From contig NZ_VMNX01000044.1 in the NCBI RefSeq assembly GCF_009377235.1, positions 1-48,114 on the forward strand: a stretch of 48,114 nt of DNA. The letters are read 5' to 3'. Shown piece by piece: positions 17,610-25,971 of this stretch. The stretch comes from Streptomyces acidicola. GTDB lineage: Bacteria > Actinomycetota > Actinomycetes > Streptomycetales > Streptomycetaceae. The notes beneath the pieces were generated by a model. That model did not search any database and was not told where the DNA came from. It was given only the letters and a program-made list of their open reading frames with translations. Position numbers and translations under genes: made by a program. Numbering within the stretch: the first letter of the stretch is position 1; the number at the start of each line of letters is the position of its first letter.

Positions 17610-18083
17610 ATGACGACGACGTCCGCACTCCGCCTCGAAGAGATCACCCCCGGGAATTTCGAGGCCGCGACCGGCATACGGGTCCGCCCGGAACAGGAAT
17701 TCGCGGTCTCCCCGGTGCTGAAGTCCCTGGCCGAGGCGTACGTCCACCCCGCCGGCGTCGCCTGGCCACGTCTGATCGTCGACGGTGACCGGCCCGTCGG
17801 ATTCCTCATGGCCTTCTTCGACATCGACTGGGGGGCGGACGGCACCCTCTTCCGCTCCGGCCTGTGGCGGCTGAACATCGCGGCCGGGGAACAGGGCCGG
17901 GGCTACGGCCGGTTCGCCGTCCGCTCCGTGGCCGACGAGATCCGCCGCCGGGGCGGCACCGAGTTGTACGTCACCTGGCATCCCGGGCCGAACGGCCCCG
18001 AGAACTTCTACCTGCGGCTCGGCTTCCGCCCCAACGGGGAGACGGTCGAGGGCGAGACGGTCGGGTTGCAGGAGCTGTCGTAG
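17610..18083 (+). CDS. GNAT-family N-acetyltransferase
   Basis: A 157-residue single-domain GNAT enzyme with the acetyl-CoA pyrophosphate loop EQGRGYGRFAV and a C-terminal ENFYLRLGFRPNGE strand-helix typical of motif B. The pattern is closest to spermidine/PaiA-type polyamine acetyltransferases, but the substrate is uncertain. A TAGGGT -10 box (17598-17603) lies 6 nt before the ATG with no ribosome site, indicating a leaderless transcript. Confidence 0.85.
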   Translation: MTTTSALRLEEITPGNFEAATGIRVRPEQEFAVSPVLKSLAEAYVHPAGVAWPRLIVDGDRPVGFLMAFFDIDWGADGTLFRSGLWRLNIAAGEQGRGYGRFAVRSVADEIRRRGGTELYVTWHPGPNGPENFYLRLGFRPNGETVEGETVGLQELS

Positions 18084-18128
18084 GTCGCCGATTCCCCGAG
18101 GCGCCGATCGGGGTCCCGACGGGCGGCG

Positions 18129-18557
18129 TCACCCCCAGTCGCGCCCGGTCCTCCCCCGCTTGGTGTCGGAGCGCTGCTTCTTCTCGCGGAGGCGGCGCTC
18201 GTTGATGCCGCGGGGTATGCGGGTCGGCCTGCGTGGCTTCGGCGGGGGCGCCGTGGCCTCGGCGAGGAGCGCGGCCAGCCGGACGGCCGCCGCCTCCCGG
18301 TTGCGCCACTGCGAGCGGTGCTCGGAGGCGCGGACGGTCACCACGCCGTCCACGAGCCGCCCTGCCAGCTTGGCGAGGGCCCGCTGCTTCCACACCTCGG
18401 GCAGGGCTTCGGTCCTCGCGAGGTCGAACCGCAACTCCACCTGCGAGTCACTGGTGTTCACATGCTGGCCACCGGGCCCGCTCGACCGCGAGAAACGCCA
18501 CATGAGCTCGGCCTCGGGGAGCGAGACGGAGCCGCGGATGAGATAGGGACCGGACAT
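18129..18557 (-). CDS. arfB: ArfB-like GGQ peptidyl-tRNA hydrolase (ribosome rescue)
   Basis: A 142-residue protein of the release-factor domain 3 type. The catalytic loop SRSSGPGGQHVN near residues 23-34 contains the universally required GGQ. It lacks the stop-codon recognition domains of RF1/RF2. A basic C-terminal tail (PPPKPRRPTRIPRG...) fits the mRNA-channel-binding tail of ArfB/YaeJ. Such proteins release peptides from stalled ribosomes. Start chosen at the Met of MSGPYLIRG; a Met three codons upstream is also possible. It is divergent from terD. Confidence 0.85.
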   Translation of the reverse strand: MSGPYLIRGSVSLPEAELMWRFSRSSGPGGQHVNTSDSQVELRFDLARTEALPEVWKQRALAKLAGRLVDGVVTVRASEHRSQWRNREAAAVRLAALLAEATAPPPKPRRPTRIPRGINERRLREKKQRSDTKRGRTGRDWG

Positions 18558-18683
18558 GTGGTCCATGGTCCCGCGCGTGTCGGCCCACGTCACGCGCTTT
18601 TCGGGGATGTTCGGGGATGTATGGCCGTACGTCCGACTGGGCTACGGCTGCCCGGACCGCAGGTAAAGAAAGTAAAGAGGGGC

Positions 18684-18710
18684 GGAACCTTCGGCACCCC
18701 TCACCGCGTT
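18684..18710 (+). promoter_or_regulatory. Candidate ECF-type promoter of terD
   Basis: GGAACC (18684-18689) and CGTT (18707-18710) are 17 bp apart, resembling ECF sigma-factor promoters such as SigE or SigR types. The start site would be about 60 nt before terD. The -10 part is imperfect, so this is a weak prediction. Confidence 0.35.
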
Positions 18711-18777
18711 CATAGGGGTAGCTGTAGCTTCGTGCCGGTACGAAGCCCGTACGCAACAAGGGAAGGGACTCCCAACA

Positions 18778-19353
18778 ATGGCTGTAAGCCTGTCCAAGGG
18801 TGGCAACGTCTCGCTCACCAAGGAGGCTCCGGGCCTGACCGCCGTCACCGTGGGCCTCGGCTGGGACGTCCGCAGCACCACGGGCACCGACTTCGACCTC
18901 GACGCCTCGGCGATCGCGGTCAACCAGCAGGGCAAGGTCTACTCGGACGGCCACTTCGTCTTCTTCAACAACAAGCAGACCCCGGACCAGTCCATCGTCC
19001 ACACGGGCGACAACCGCACGGGTGAAGGCGCGGGCGACGACGAGGCGATCAACGTCAACCTGGCGGCCCTCCCGGCCGACGTCGACAAGATCGTCTTCCC
19101 GGTCTCCATCTACGACGCCGAGACCCGCTCGCAGAACTTCGGCCAGGTGCGCAACGCCTACATCCGCATCGTCAACCAGGCCGGCGGCGCCGAGATCGCC
19201 CGCTACGACCTGTCGGAGGACGCGGCCACGGAGACGGCGATGGTCTTCGGCGAGCTGTACCGCAACGGCGCGGAGTGGAAGTTCCGCGCGGTCGGCCAGG
19301 GCTACGCCTCGGGCCTGGTGGGCATCGCCCAGGACTTCGGTGTGAACGTCTGA
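18778..19353 (+). CDS. terD: TerD-family calcium-binding stress protein
   Basis: A 191-residue TerD protein with all family hallmarks: [27 protein letters not shown], the calcium-site aspartates [34 protein letters not shown] and FPVSIYDAE. TerD proteins bind Ca2+ and belong to tellurite/stress systems; in Streptomyces they affect development and stress rather than only tellurite. GGAAGGGA precedes the ATG. It stands alone, without terB, terC or terZ neighbours, and is closed by a strong hairpin. Confidence 0.95.
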   Translation: MAVSLSKGGNVSLTKEAPGLTAVTVGLGWDVRSTTGTDFDLDASAIAVNQQGKVYSDGHFVFFNNKQTPDQSIVHTGDNRTGEGAGDDEAINVNLAALPADVDKIVFPVSIYDAETRSQNFGQVRNAYIRIVNQAGGAEIARYDLSEDAATETAMVFGELYRNGAEWKFRAVGQGYASGLVGIAQDFGVNV

Positions 19354-19390
19354 CGAACACCTGCCGTCTGCACGCCAGTTGACGGTTGAC

Positions 19391-19423
19391 GGGTCCCGGC
19401 CGGTACACCTCAGGCCGGGACCC
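19391..19423 (+). terminator. Hairpin terminator of terD
   Basis: A perfect 11-bp stem (19391-19401 with 19413-19423) with an 11-nt loop lies about 40 bp past terD. It abuts the end of the convergent DUF397 gene at 19433, so it may serve both. Confidence 0.8.
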
Positions 19424-19432
19424 GCAGCGTTC

Positions 19433-19663
19433 TCAGCCCTCTCCGCGCGAGGTGGGATTGTCGAGGGTGCACGCGCACGCATCTCGCTGCCGCTCGGACT
19501 TGATGTGGCGTATCAGGGCCAACAGCCCCCTGGGGGCCATGGCGAGCACCTTGCCCGGGCTGTCGCCCTCACGGAGGAGCAGGCGGGGCTGCGCGAGGGC
19601 GACCTCGACGCAGTTCCCGCCCTCCACACCTGAGAAGGACGACTTCTGCCACTGCACGGGCAC
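19433..19663 (-). CDS. DUF397 small protein
   Basis: A 76-residue protein beginning (GTG) MPVQWQKSSFSGVEGGNCVEVA, the signature W-KSSFS-...-NCVEVA opening of DUF397. These small proteins are almost always encoded beside an XRE regulator with a DUF5753 domain and are thought to antagonise or partner it. Here the XRE gene is directly upstream, 10 bp away. AGAGG lies 6 nt before the GTG. The second half is divergent and includes two cysteines near the end (ACACTLD). Confidence 0.9.
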   Translation of the reverse strand: MPVQWQKSSFSGVEGGNCVEVALAQPRLLLREGDSPGKVLAMAPRGLLALIRHIKSERQRDACACTLDNPTSRGEG

Positions 19664-19673
19664 TCGAAACCTC

Positions 19674-20525
19674 TCAGAGTTCGCGCGCGATGTGATGGAT
19701 GAGCCGTCGGGATTCCGACTCGTTCAAGGTCATCCGCTCAGCGATGTCGAGCAGTTGCCTGTACCGGTTCAGTTTGGCTTCGTCTCCCAGGAAGAAGCTC
19801 CCCATGGGACTGTCCAACTGTACGGTGTCGAGTTGCGGCACGACGCCCCCGGCGTACAGCGGAGCATCTGTCGCCTCGATGAACTCCTCACAGGTGAAGG
19901 GCAGAACCCGCACCGTCACCGTTGGCCGCTCCGAGGCTTCCAGTACATAGTCCAGTTGCTCCTTGGCGATCTTGCGGCCACCGAAGCGCATACGCAGTGC
20001 CGCCTCATGGATGATGGCGCGGAAACGCGGCGGAGCGTCCCGTTCGAAGATGCTTCGCCGCCTCAGCCGGAACACGACCCGCGCATCCACGTCCTCAGCG
20101 GGAAGCACCGGTCTGTAACTGCGGTGGATTGCACGGATGTACTCCTCGGTCTGGAGGATGCCCGGCACGTTCACCACGTTGAGGCTCCGCAAGTACGTTG
20201 CGTGGTGCTCCAGTTCCGCGAGGTGCAGGAAGCCAGGAGCAAGCACCCCCTGGTAATCCTCCCACCACCCCTTCACCCGCTCATCGGCCATCGCGCACAA
20301 CGCGTCGACGAGCCGCGCGTCTGAGGCCGAGTACAGCGTCGCCAGCCGTCGCACGCGCTCCGCGCTGACGCCCCAACGGCCCGCTTCGATATGGCTGATC
20401 TGCGCCTGGTTGCCGCCGAGGAACGCTCCCGCTTCGCGGGCCGCCATCCCCGCCGCCTCGCGCAGCTTGCGCAGCTCAGCGCCGAGCCGGGCCTGGCGCA
20501 CGGTGGGATTGCTCCTGGGGGGCAT
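19674..20525 (-). CDS. XRE helix-turn-helix regulator with DUF5753 (WhiJ/BldB-associated type)
   Basis: A 283-residue regulator. Residues of about 8-65 form the Cro/CI-type HTH (LGAELRKLREAAGMAAREAGAFLG, here in pieces, then NQAQISHIEAGRWGVS). The remainder is the DUF5753 domain (VPGILQTEEYIRAI, FGGRKIAKEQLDYVLE, DSPMGSFFLGDE). GAGGAA precedes the ATG at 20525; longer upstream frames are not family-like. With the downstream DUF397 gene and the divergent ATP-binding gene it forms the triad typical of the Streptomyces whiJ/abaA-like loci affecting development and antibiotics. It probably binds the tandem palindromes upstream of the divergent gene. Confidence 0.92.
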   Translation of the reverse strand: MPPRSNPTVRQARLGAELRKLREAAGMAAREAGAFLGGNQAQISHIEAGRWGVSAERVRRLATLYSASDARLVDALCAMADERVKGWWEDYQGVLAPGFLHLAELEHHATYLRSLNVVNVPGILQTEEYIRAIHRSYRPVLPAEDVDARVVFRLRRRSIFERDAPPRFRAIIHEAALRMRFGGRKIAKEQLDYVLEASERPTVTVRVLPFTCEEFIEATDAPLYAGGVVPQLDTVQLDSPMGSFFLGDEAKLNRYRQLLDIAERMTLNESESRRLIHHIAREL

Positions 20526-20580
20526 CCATTCCTCTTCTGGTCGGGCGCTCCAAGTCTGCCGCGCACACGGACAGCCGGTC

Positions 20581-20641
20581 CACTCACACGGGTGAGCTTT
20601 GCGGCACATCCATGTGCCGTCACATAGATGTGCCCTAGGGT
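20581..20641 (+). promoter_or_regulatory. Tandem palindromic operator and -10 box between the XRE and ATPase genes
   Basis: Three dyads lie in a row: CTCAC-acgg-GTGAG (20583-20596), GGCACAT-cc-ATGTGCC (20603-20618) and CACAT-ag-ATGTG (20621-20632). The last two share the CACATnnATGTG core with centres 16 bp apart. A TAGGGT -10-like box (20636-20641) follows immediately. Binding here would block the -35 region of the ATPase promoter. Confidence 0.65.
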
Positions 20642-20754
20642 CGTACTCATCAGCGCGCGGCTCCGCCAGTGAACCCGCAGTGCAGTCACCCCCAGTGCCC
20701 AGCCACGGTGGCGTGCCGCGCAGCAACGTCAACGAACTCCGGGAGCCGAAGGAC

Positions 20755-21186
20755 ATGACCAACTCACCGATCACCCCGCAGACCTACCACCTCACCACCC
20801 CCAACTCGCCTCTCAGCCCGAGAATCTGCCGCGAAACCGTCGCAATGCTCCTCAGCACGAACGGCCACGACCCGCGCGTCGCCGACACCGCCCGCACGCT
20901 CGTGTCGGAGGTGGTGACCAATGCCGTACGGCACACCAAAACGCCAACCGTCCGACTGGAGACCGCGGTTACGGCCGACGGCGTCCGCGTGGCTGTCTAC
21001 GACGACAGCCCGGCAGGGTTGCTGGTGCCGCCCGAGGTCGCGCGCGAGACCTACGGCACCTACGACGACGAAGGCGGGCGCGGGCTGCTTCTCGTCCGCG
21101 CCTTGGCACAGGGGTGGGGAGTCGGAGGGGCGTACGCACCCGGCCGCGTCGGCAAACATGTCTGGTTCGAGCTCCGCGATCACTGA
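20755..21186 (+). CDS. ATP-binding protein, RsbW/SpoIIAB-like (GHKL) kinase domain
   Basis: A 143-residue HATPase_c_3 protein. The N box is TLVSEVVTNAVRH, the G1 box is VAVYDDSPAG and the G2 region is GGRGLLLVRALAQGWGV. Proteins of this type are anti-sigma serine kinases, or ATP-binding partners in the Streptomyces XRE/DUF397 triads. The ATG at 20755 has GGGAG and GAAGG upstream. A long in-frame extension to 20599 covers the operator and is not protein-like. It is divergent from the XRE-DUF397 pair. Confidence 0.88.
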   Translation: MTNSPITPQTYHLTTPNSPLSPRICRETVAMLLSTNGHDPRVADTARTLVSEVVTNAVRHTKTPTVRLETAVTADGVRVAVYDDSPAGLLVPPEVARETYGTYDDEGGRGLLLVRALAQGWGVGGAYAPGRVGKHVWFELRDH

Positions 21187-21211
21187 ACCGCCGGTGGCTA
21201 GCCTGCCGCCC

Positions 21212-21724
21212 ATGCGCCTCGATCCCCTCCTCCTCACCGCCGACCACGACATCCCGGACCCGCTCCTGACCGAGCTCACCGCCCTGTACGCCTCCAACCG
21301 CGACTTCCACGCCCTCAGCGGCGAATTCCCGGACCCGGACGACATCCGTCCGGAGCAGGTGGCGGGGGCCCTGGCCGAGGAATTGGCGAACCCGGACACG
21401 GAGGTGCTGCTGGCGCGCGGCGCGGGGCGGCTGGTCGGCGTGGCGATCGCCCTCGCCCGGCACCCCGACCCGGCCGACCCGGACCCCTGGCTCGGACTCC
21501 TCCTCATCGACGCGGGCGAGCAGCGCAAGGGGTACGGGCGGGAGGTGGCCGGACTCGTCGAGGAGCGCTTCCGGGTACGGGGGCGCGCCGCCCTACGCCT
21601 CGCCGTACTCGACGACAACCCCCGCGCCCTCACCTTCTGGCAGGCCCTCGGCTACGAGGTCATCGGGCATCGGAAGGACCGGCAACGAGGGCGTCCCTGC
21701 ACCGTGTTGCGCAAACAGTTGTGA
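21212..21724 (+). CDS. GNAT-family N-acetyltransferase
   Basis: A 170-residue GNAT domain protein. The acetyl-CoA loop is EQRKGYGREVAGLV, preceded by the strand WLGLLLIDAG and followed by LAVLDDNPRALTFWQALGYEVIG. The substrate cannot be inferred. A TAGCCT box (21199-21204) lies 7 nt before the ATG and there is no ribosome site, so the gene is probably leaderless. Confidence 0.85.
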   Translation: MRLDPLLLTADHDIPDPLLTELTALYASNRDFHALSGEFPDPDDIRPEQVAGALAEELANPDTEVLLARGAGRLVGVAIALARHPDPADPDPWLGLLLIDAGEQRKGYGREVAGLVEERFRVRGRAALRLAVLDDNPRALTFWQALGYEVIGHRKDRQRGRPCTVLRKQL

Positions 21725-21766
21725 GAGCGGGCCGGCCCCCCGGCCCCGCGCCACCGGGTACGTGCT

Positions 21767-21809
21767 GCGTGGAGTGCGACACTTTCCGGAAAACTGTCGC
21801 ACTCCACGC
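21767..21809. terminator. Strong bidirectional hairpin between converging genes
   Basis: A perfect 15-bp stem (21767-21781 with 21795-21809) encloses a 13-nt loop that itself contains the palindrome TTTCCGGAAA. It lies between the GNAT gene and the converging M1 peptidase gene and would terminate both. Confidence 0.8.
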
Positions 21810-21887
21810 GCAGGTGCCCTGTCACCTGTGGATTCGCCCGCAGCGTGCGCTCCGTACTCCAGGAGCCCTGGGAAGCCGCGGCACCCC

Positions 21888-23306
21888 TCAAGGCTTGCCC
21901 GGCTTCCCGTCCCCGTACAGCCACTCCTTCCAGATCCCGCTGAAGTCCTTGTCGGGGACCTGTTGCTCGACGTACGCCGTGAACTCGCCGGTGTCCGCGT
22001 TGCCGTGGCGGTGCTTGGTGGCCCAGCCGCGGAGGAGGGTGCGGAACGTTTTGTCGCCGGTCTTCTGGCGGATCTTGTGGAGGACCATGGCGCCGCGCTC
22101 GTAGACCGGGCTGTCGGAGATGTGTGCCGCGCCGGAGGGCTTGGCGGGCGGGAAGGCCCAGATGGCCTCGTCGTCGGTGCGGTCCTGGTAGTAGTCGCCG
22201 TCGTACAGCGCGTCGAAGATCTGCTGGGCCGTCTCCCCGCCGTGCTCCTCCTGCCACAGCCACTCGGCGTAGGTGGCGAAGCCCTCGTTGAGCCACATGT
22301 CCCGCCAGGTCCTGGGGGTCACGGAGTCGCCGTACCACTGGTGGGCCAGTTCGTGGACAAGGAGCTCGGTCTCGGGGGCGCCGGGGAAGAAGGGGCGGTT
22401 CTGGGTCTCCAGCGCGTACTGGGCGTCGTCCGGGCGGTCGACGATCGCTCCGGTGGAGGAGAAGGGGTACGGCCCGAAGGTGCGCTGCGCCCACGTCATG
22501 ACCTCCGGGATGCGGGCGAGGACCTTGCGGCTCGCCTTGGTCTGGGAGGGGTCGACGGCGACGTACACGGGCAGGTCGTCGGGCGTCGTGGAGCGCCGGA
22601 TGTCGTATCTGCCGATCGCGACCGTGGCCAGATAGCTCGCCATCGGTTCGGCGGTGTGCCAGGTGAACGTCGTGGCGCCGTCCTTCGTGGTCGGCGCGCC
22701 CTTCAACTCCCCGTTGGAGACGGCCTGCAGGCCCTTGGGGACGGTGACCGCGAGGTCGTACGACGCCTTGTCGGAGGGGTGGTGGTTGCCGGGGAACCAG
22801 GCCATCGAGCCCGTCGGTTCGCCCAGCGCGACCGCGCCGTCGCCCGTGCGCAGCCAGCCCTCCTCGGCGCCGTCCGCATCGGTGATCGTCTCCGGGGAGC
22901 CCTCGTAGCGCACGGTCGTCCGGAACGTCTCGCCCTTGTCGAGGTCTCCCTTCGGACGCACGGTCAGTTCCTGCCCCGCCCGGTTCCAGCGGGCCTTCTC
23001 GCCCTCGACGGTGACGCCCTTGACGCTCAGCCCTTTCAGGTCGAGGTCGAACGCGCTGAGGTCCTGCTTCGCCCGTGCCGTGATGACGGCCCTGCCCCGC
23101 AGGTGGTTGTCGTCGGGGTCGTAGTCGAGGGTCAGGCCGTAGTGCGTGACGTCGTACCCGCCGTTGCCCATCTTCGGGAAGTACGGGTCCCGCAGGCCGG
23201 AGGAACCGGGGGTGCCCTTCGCTCCGTCGCCGCCTCCGGTGCACCCGGACAGGGTGAGCGCGAGGGCGAGCAGGGCGGCGGGAACAACCGGCGCGGATCG
23301 GGACAT
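21888..23306 (-). CDS. M1-family metallopeptidase, lipoprotein
   Basis: A 472-residue zinc aminopeptidase-type protein. A signal peptide ends in the lipobox LTLSGC (Cys22), so it is exported and lipid-anchored. The zinc site is HELAHQWYG (318-326) with the third ligand in LNEGFATYAEW (Glu341). ALETQNRP takes the place of the GAMEN exopeptidase motif. The length is short for the M1 family, covering only the N-terminal beta domain and the catalytic domain. Family members trim N-terminal residues from peptides. The ATG at 23306 leaves 36 bp to the divergent gene. Confidence 0.92.
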   Translation of the reverse strand: MSRSAPVVPAALLALALTLSGCTGGGDGAKGTPGSSGLRDPYFPKMGNGGYDVTHYGLTLDYDPDDNHLRGRAVITARAKQDLSAFDLDLKGLSVKGVTVEGEKARWNRAGQELTVRPKGDLDKGETFRTTVRYEGSPETITDADGAEEGWLRTGDGAVALGEPTGSMAWFPGNHHPSDKASYDLAVTVPKGLQAVSNGELKGAPTTKDGATTFTWHTAEPMASYLATVAIGRYDIRRSTTPDDLPVYVAVDPSQTKASRKVLARIPEVMTWAQRTFGPYPFSSTGAIVDRPDDAQYALETQNRPFFPGAPETELLVHELAHQWYGDSVTPRTWRDMWLNEGFATYAEWLWQEEHGGETAQQIFDALYDGDYYQDRTDDEAIWAFPPAKPSGAAHISDSPVYERGAMVLHKIRQKTGDKTFRTLLRGWATKHRHGNADTGEFTAYVEQQVPDKDFSGIWKEWLYGDGKPGKP

Positions 23307-23342
23307 GGCGCCGATCCTATGGGGACATGACACCATCGCTTC

Positions 23343-23843
23343 GTGCTCGACATCGGCTACGCCCTCTCCACCCGCTTCCCCGACCCGCCGCAGACCGACT
23401 ACCGGCGCGCGGATGTGTACGCGCTGCGGCACGACCTGTTCTGCGGGGACGTTTATCTGGCGGACACGAAGGAGGACCGGGAGCTGTCCACAGCCTGGGG
23501 ATGGGTGCCGGTGCTCGACTTCGCGTGGGCGCTGTGCGACATCGTCGAGCGGATCGACAAGGACCCGCACGGCAGCCGGGCCGCGCGGCCCCAGCGGGCC
23601 GAGCTCGACTTCACCGAGTCCACGGACCGGATGCGTTTCGAGCGCCGCTTCGGGTGGGTGGACATCGAGGCGGACTGGCTGCCGGCCGCCGAGCCGCCCC
23701 TCACGTTCTCCCACGCCGAGCTGCGCCGTGAGGCCAGGGATTTCCTGCACGATCTGATCGCCGACCTCACGGATCTCCATGAAGGGCTTCGGGAGAACTC
23801 GGTGATCTGGACGTTGGAGGCCCGTTTCCCCAGGGTTCGCTGA
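23343..23843 (+). CDS. Hypothetical protein, unknown function
   Basis: A 166-residue acidic protein starting (GTG) MLDIGYALSTRFPDPPQTDY. I do not recognise the family. It is soluble, without signal or membrane segments, and Trp/Asp-rich with a DIVERIDKDPHG stretch. The last third is helical (AELRREARDFLHDLIADLTDLHEG). Codon bias is good throughout, so the gene is real. It is divergent from the M1 peptidase with only 36 bp between starts, and converges on the pentapeptide-repeat gene. Confidence 0.75.
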   Translation: MLDIGYALSTRFPDPPQTDYRRADVYALRHDLFCGDVYLADTKEDRELSTAWGWVPVLDFAWALCDIVERIDKDPHGSRAARPQRAELDFTESTDRMRFERRFGWVDIEADWLPAAEPPLTFSHAELRREARDFLHDLIADLTDLHEGLRENSVIWTLEARFPRVR

Positions 23844-23885
23844 TTTCCCCAGGTCCACTGAGTGAGGGGCTGTGAACGTCCCCGC

Positions 23886-23906
23886 CCTCAAGCGTCGGAC
23901 GGGCTG
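23886..23906. repeat. Second copy of the intergenic repeat, overlapping a stop codon
   Basis: CCTCAAGCGTCGGACGGGCT plus a final G matches the copy at 7560-7580 at 19 of 21 positions. Here the repeat supplies the last codons and the stop of the pentapeptide-repeat gene. Confidence 0.6.
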
Positions 23907-24643
23907 GTGGGTACCACCCTGATCCCCATCTCCGCCGCCAGCACCGGCGCCAGATCCAGCAACTGCCCCGGACTGATCACCGCCCCCGCCAACCGGTCCA
24001 CCCCCCGCGCGATCTCCAGCTGGGCCGCGGCCCTCAGATCCACATCCGTGAGGACCGCCGCGTTGAAGTCCACCCCCTTCAGCGCGCAGTCCACGAACTC
24101 GACCCGCTCCAGCCGGGCGCCCCCGAAGTCCGGCTCCACGAGGACGCAGTCCTCGAAGACCACGTCCTTGAGGCGGGCCTTGCGCAGGTTGAGGTAGTCG
24201 ATCTTGCCGCCGCGGATGACGACCCGCTCCAGGACGGAGCCGTGCAACTGCACGCCGCCGAGCCGTGCGTCGACCAGCTCCACGTCCCGCAGGGTGGACT
24301 CGGCGAGGTCGGTGCCCACACCGCGTATGCCGGTGAGGACGGAGTCCAGGACGCGGGCGTGGTGCAGCCGCGTCTCGTCCAGGGCGCAGCCCCTCAGCGC
24401 GCAGTCCATGAAGCGGGCTCCCGCGCCGTCCTGGGCGACGAAGTCCTCCTCCGTGAACTCCAGCCCGTCGTAGTCCCCGTCCGGCTCGAGCCCCGCGCCG
24501 CCGTACGGCTCCAGCGGCGGCAACCGCACCTCCGGCCGCCGTGCACCTCTCACCCCGGTCCCGCCGGAACCGGCCCCGCCTGTCCCGCGGGTCCTGCCCG
24601 TCCCTCCGGTCCTACCGGTCCCGCCCGTCGCTTTCCTCGCCAT
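23888..24643 (-). CDS. Pentapeptide-repeat protein
   Basis: A 251-residue protein. An N-terminal tail of about 35 residues is a Gly-Thr-Arg low-complexity run encoded by degenerate repeats. The middle carries pentapeptide-like A(D/N)LXX units (FMDCALRGCALDETRLHHA, STLRDVELVDARLGGV, LNLRKARLKDVVFEDC, ARLERVEFVDCALKGVDF), predicting a right-handed quadrilateral beta-helix. Some such proteins mimic DNA and protect gyrase, but most have unknown roles and nothing here shows a gyrase link. The C-terminal SPSDA lies inside an intergenic repeat, so the end may have been recruited from it. Confidence 0.87.
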   Translation of the reverse strand: MARKATGGTGRTGGTGRTRGTGGAGSGGTGVRGARRPEVRLPPLEPYGGAGLEPDGDYDGLEFTEEDFVAQDGAGARFMDCALRGCALDETRLHHARVLDSVLTGIRGVGTDLAESTLRDVELVDARLGGVQLHGSVLERVVIRGGKIDYLNLRKARLKDVVFEDCVLVEPDFGGARLERVEFVDCALKGVDFNAAVLTDVDLRAAAQLEIARGVDRLAGAVISPGQLLDLAPVLAAEMGIRVVPTSPSDA

Positions 24644-24789
24644 GCCCCCATCCTGCACCCCTCCACTGACAATCCGTCTGACCTGCGGTTTCTCCGGAAT
24701 CGCCGCCGTGATGTCACATTCCGGCGCCCTCAACGTGTCGTAGGGGTGACCCGAGAAACCGGAACCGGAGCAGTAGGGAGACCCCAGTC

Positions 24790-25971
24790 ATGCACCGCAT
24801 CACCGTCGTCGGTGGCGGCTTCGCCGGACTCACCGCCGCCATCACCGCCGCCGAGGCGGGCGCCAAGGTCACCGTGTACGAGGCCCATCACACGCTCGGC
24901 GGCCGGGCGCGGACCGCCGAGGGCCCGTACCGGACGAACGAGGGTCCGCACGCGCTCTACAACGGCGGTCCGCACTGGACCTGGCTCAGGCAGCGCGACC
25001 TCGTCGGCCCCCTCGCCCCGATCCCGCCCCTGGAGGGCGCCCGGCTCAGGCTGCACCACAAGGGTGTGCTGCGTCGTACGCCGCCGTTCGCGATGCTCAA
25101 GCTCCTGCGGCGGCGTACGGCCCACTCGGCGCCCGTCGACGTGGACTTCATGAGCTGGGCCACCGAGCAGGCGGGCGAGGAGGCCGCACGGGCCGCGGCC
25201 CACTACTCCGCCGTCGCGATCTTCCACCACGATCCCGGCTCGTTGTCCGCCGCCTTCGTGCAGGAGCGGCTCCGCCGGGCCACGAAGCTGCCCCCGGAGG
25301 CGCAGTACCCGCGCGGCGGCTGGGCGAGCGTCGTGGACCGGATGGCCGCGAGGGCCTGGAATCTGGGGGTCCGAGTGGAGACCCTCGCACGGGTCGAGAC
25401 GGTTCCCGAGGGCCGGGGGCCGGTCGTCGTCGCCACCTCCCTCGACGCCGCCCGGCGTCTCCTCGGGGACGACTCGCTGACCTGGCCCAGCGGTCGTACC
25501 GCGCTCGTCGACGTTGCCGTCCGCGGCCGTCGCGGTGACGCCTTCGCCGTGTCCGATCTGGACGCACCGGGCTGGCTGGAGCGTTTCACCGCCCAGGACC
25601 GCACCCTCGCCCCGGCGGGAGAGCAGTTGATCCAGGGTCAGATCCCGATCGGGCCGCGCGAGTCCCGCCCCGCCGGCGTCGCCCGCGCCGAGCATCTGCT
25701 GGACCTCGGCTTCGAGGGCTGGCGCGAGCGGGTCACCTGGCGGCGCGAGGCCACCGCGAACGGCCGTACGGGCGCGGTCGACCTGCCCGGCACCACCTGG
25801 CGCGACCGGCCCGCCGTCGACCGCGGCGACGGCGTCTACCTCGCGGGCGACCAGGTGGCGGCGCCCGGTGTGCTGTCGGAGGTGTCGTTCAACAGCGCGC
25901 TGGCCGCCGTGTCCCTGGCCCTCGGCCGGCGGTCCTCCGGACTGCAGGGGGTTGACCTCAAGCATGCTTGA
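24790..25971 (+). CDS. FAD-dependent oxidoreductase, phytoene-desaturase/amine-oxidase-like
   Basis: A 393-residue flavoprotein with an N-terminal Rossmann FAD motif VVGGGFAGLTAAITAAEAG and the following VYEAHHTLGGRART, the GGRxxT motif of this superfamily. The C-terminal FAD motif is DGVYLAGDQVAAPGVLSEV. The substrate is unknown. GGGAGA precedes the ATG. Its last codons and stop coincide with the SoxR box controlling the next gene, only 18 bp away, so the two genes may be partly co-transcribed. Confidence 0.85.
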   Translation: MHRITVVGGGFAGLTAAITAAEAGAKVTVYEAHHTLGGRARTAEGPYRTNEGPHALYNGGPHWTWLRQRDLVGPLAPIPPLEGARLRLHHKGVLRRTPPFAMLKLLRRRTAHSAPVDVDFMSWATEQAGEEAARAAAHYSAVAIFHHDPGSLSAAFVQERLRRATKLPPEAQYPRGGWASVVDRMAARAWNLGVRVETLARVETVPEGRGPVVVATSLDAARRLLGDDSLTWPSGRTALVDVAVRGRRGDAFAVSDLDAPGWLERFTAQDRTLAPAGEQLIQGQIPIGPRESRPAGVARAEHLLDLGFEGWRERVTWRREATANGRTGAVDLPGTTWRDRPAVDRGDGVYLAGDQVAAPGVLSEVSFNSALAAVSLALGRRSSGLQGVDLKHA

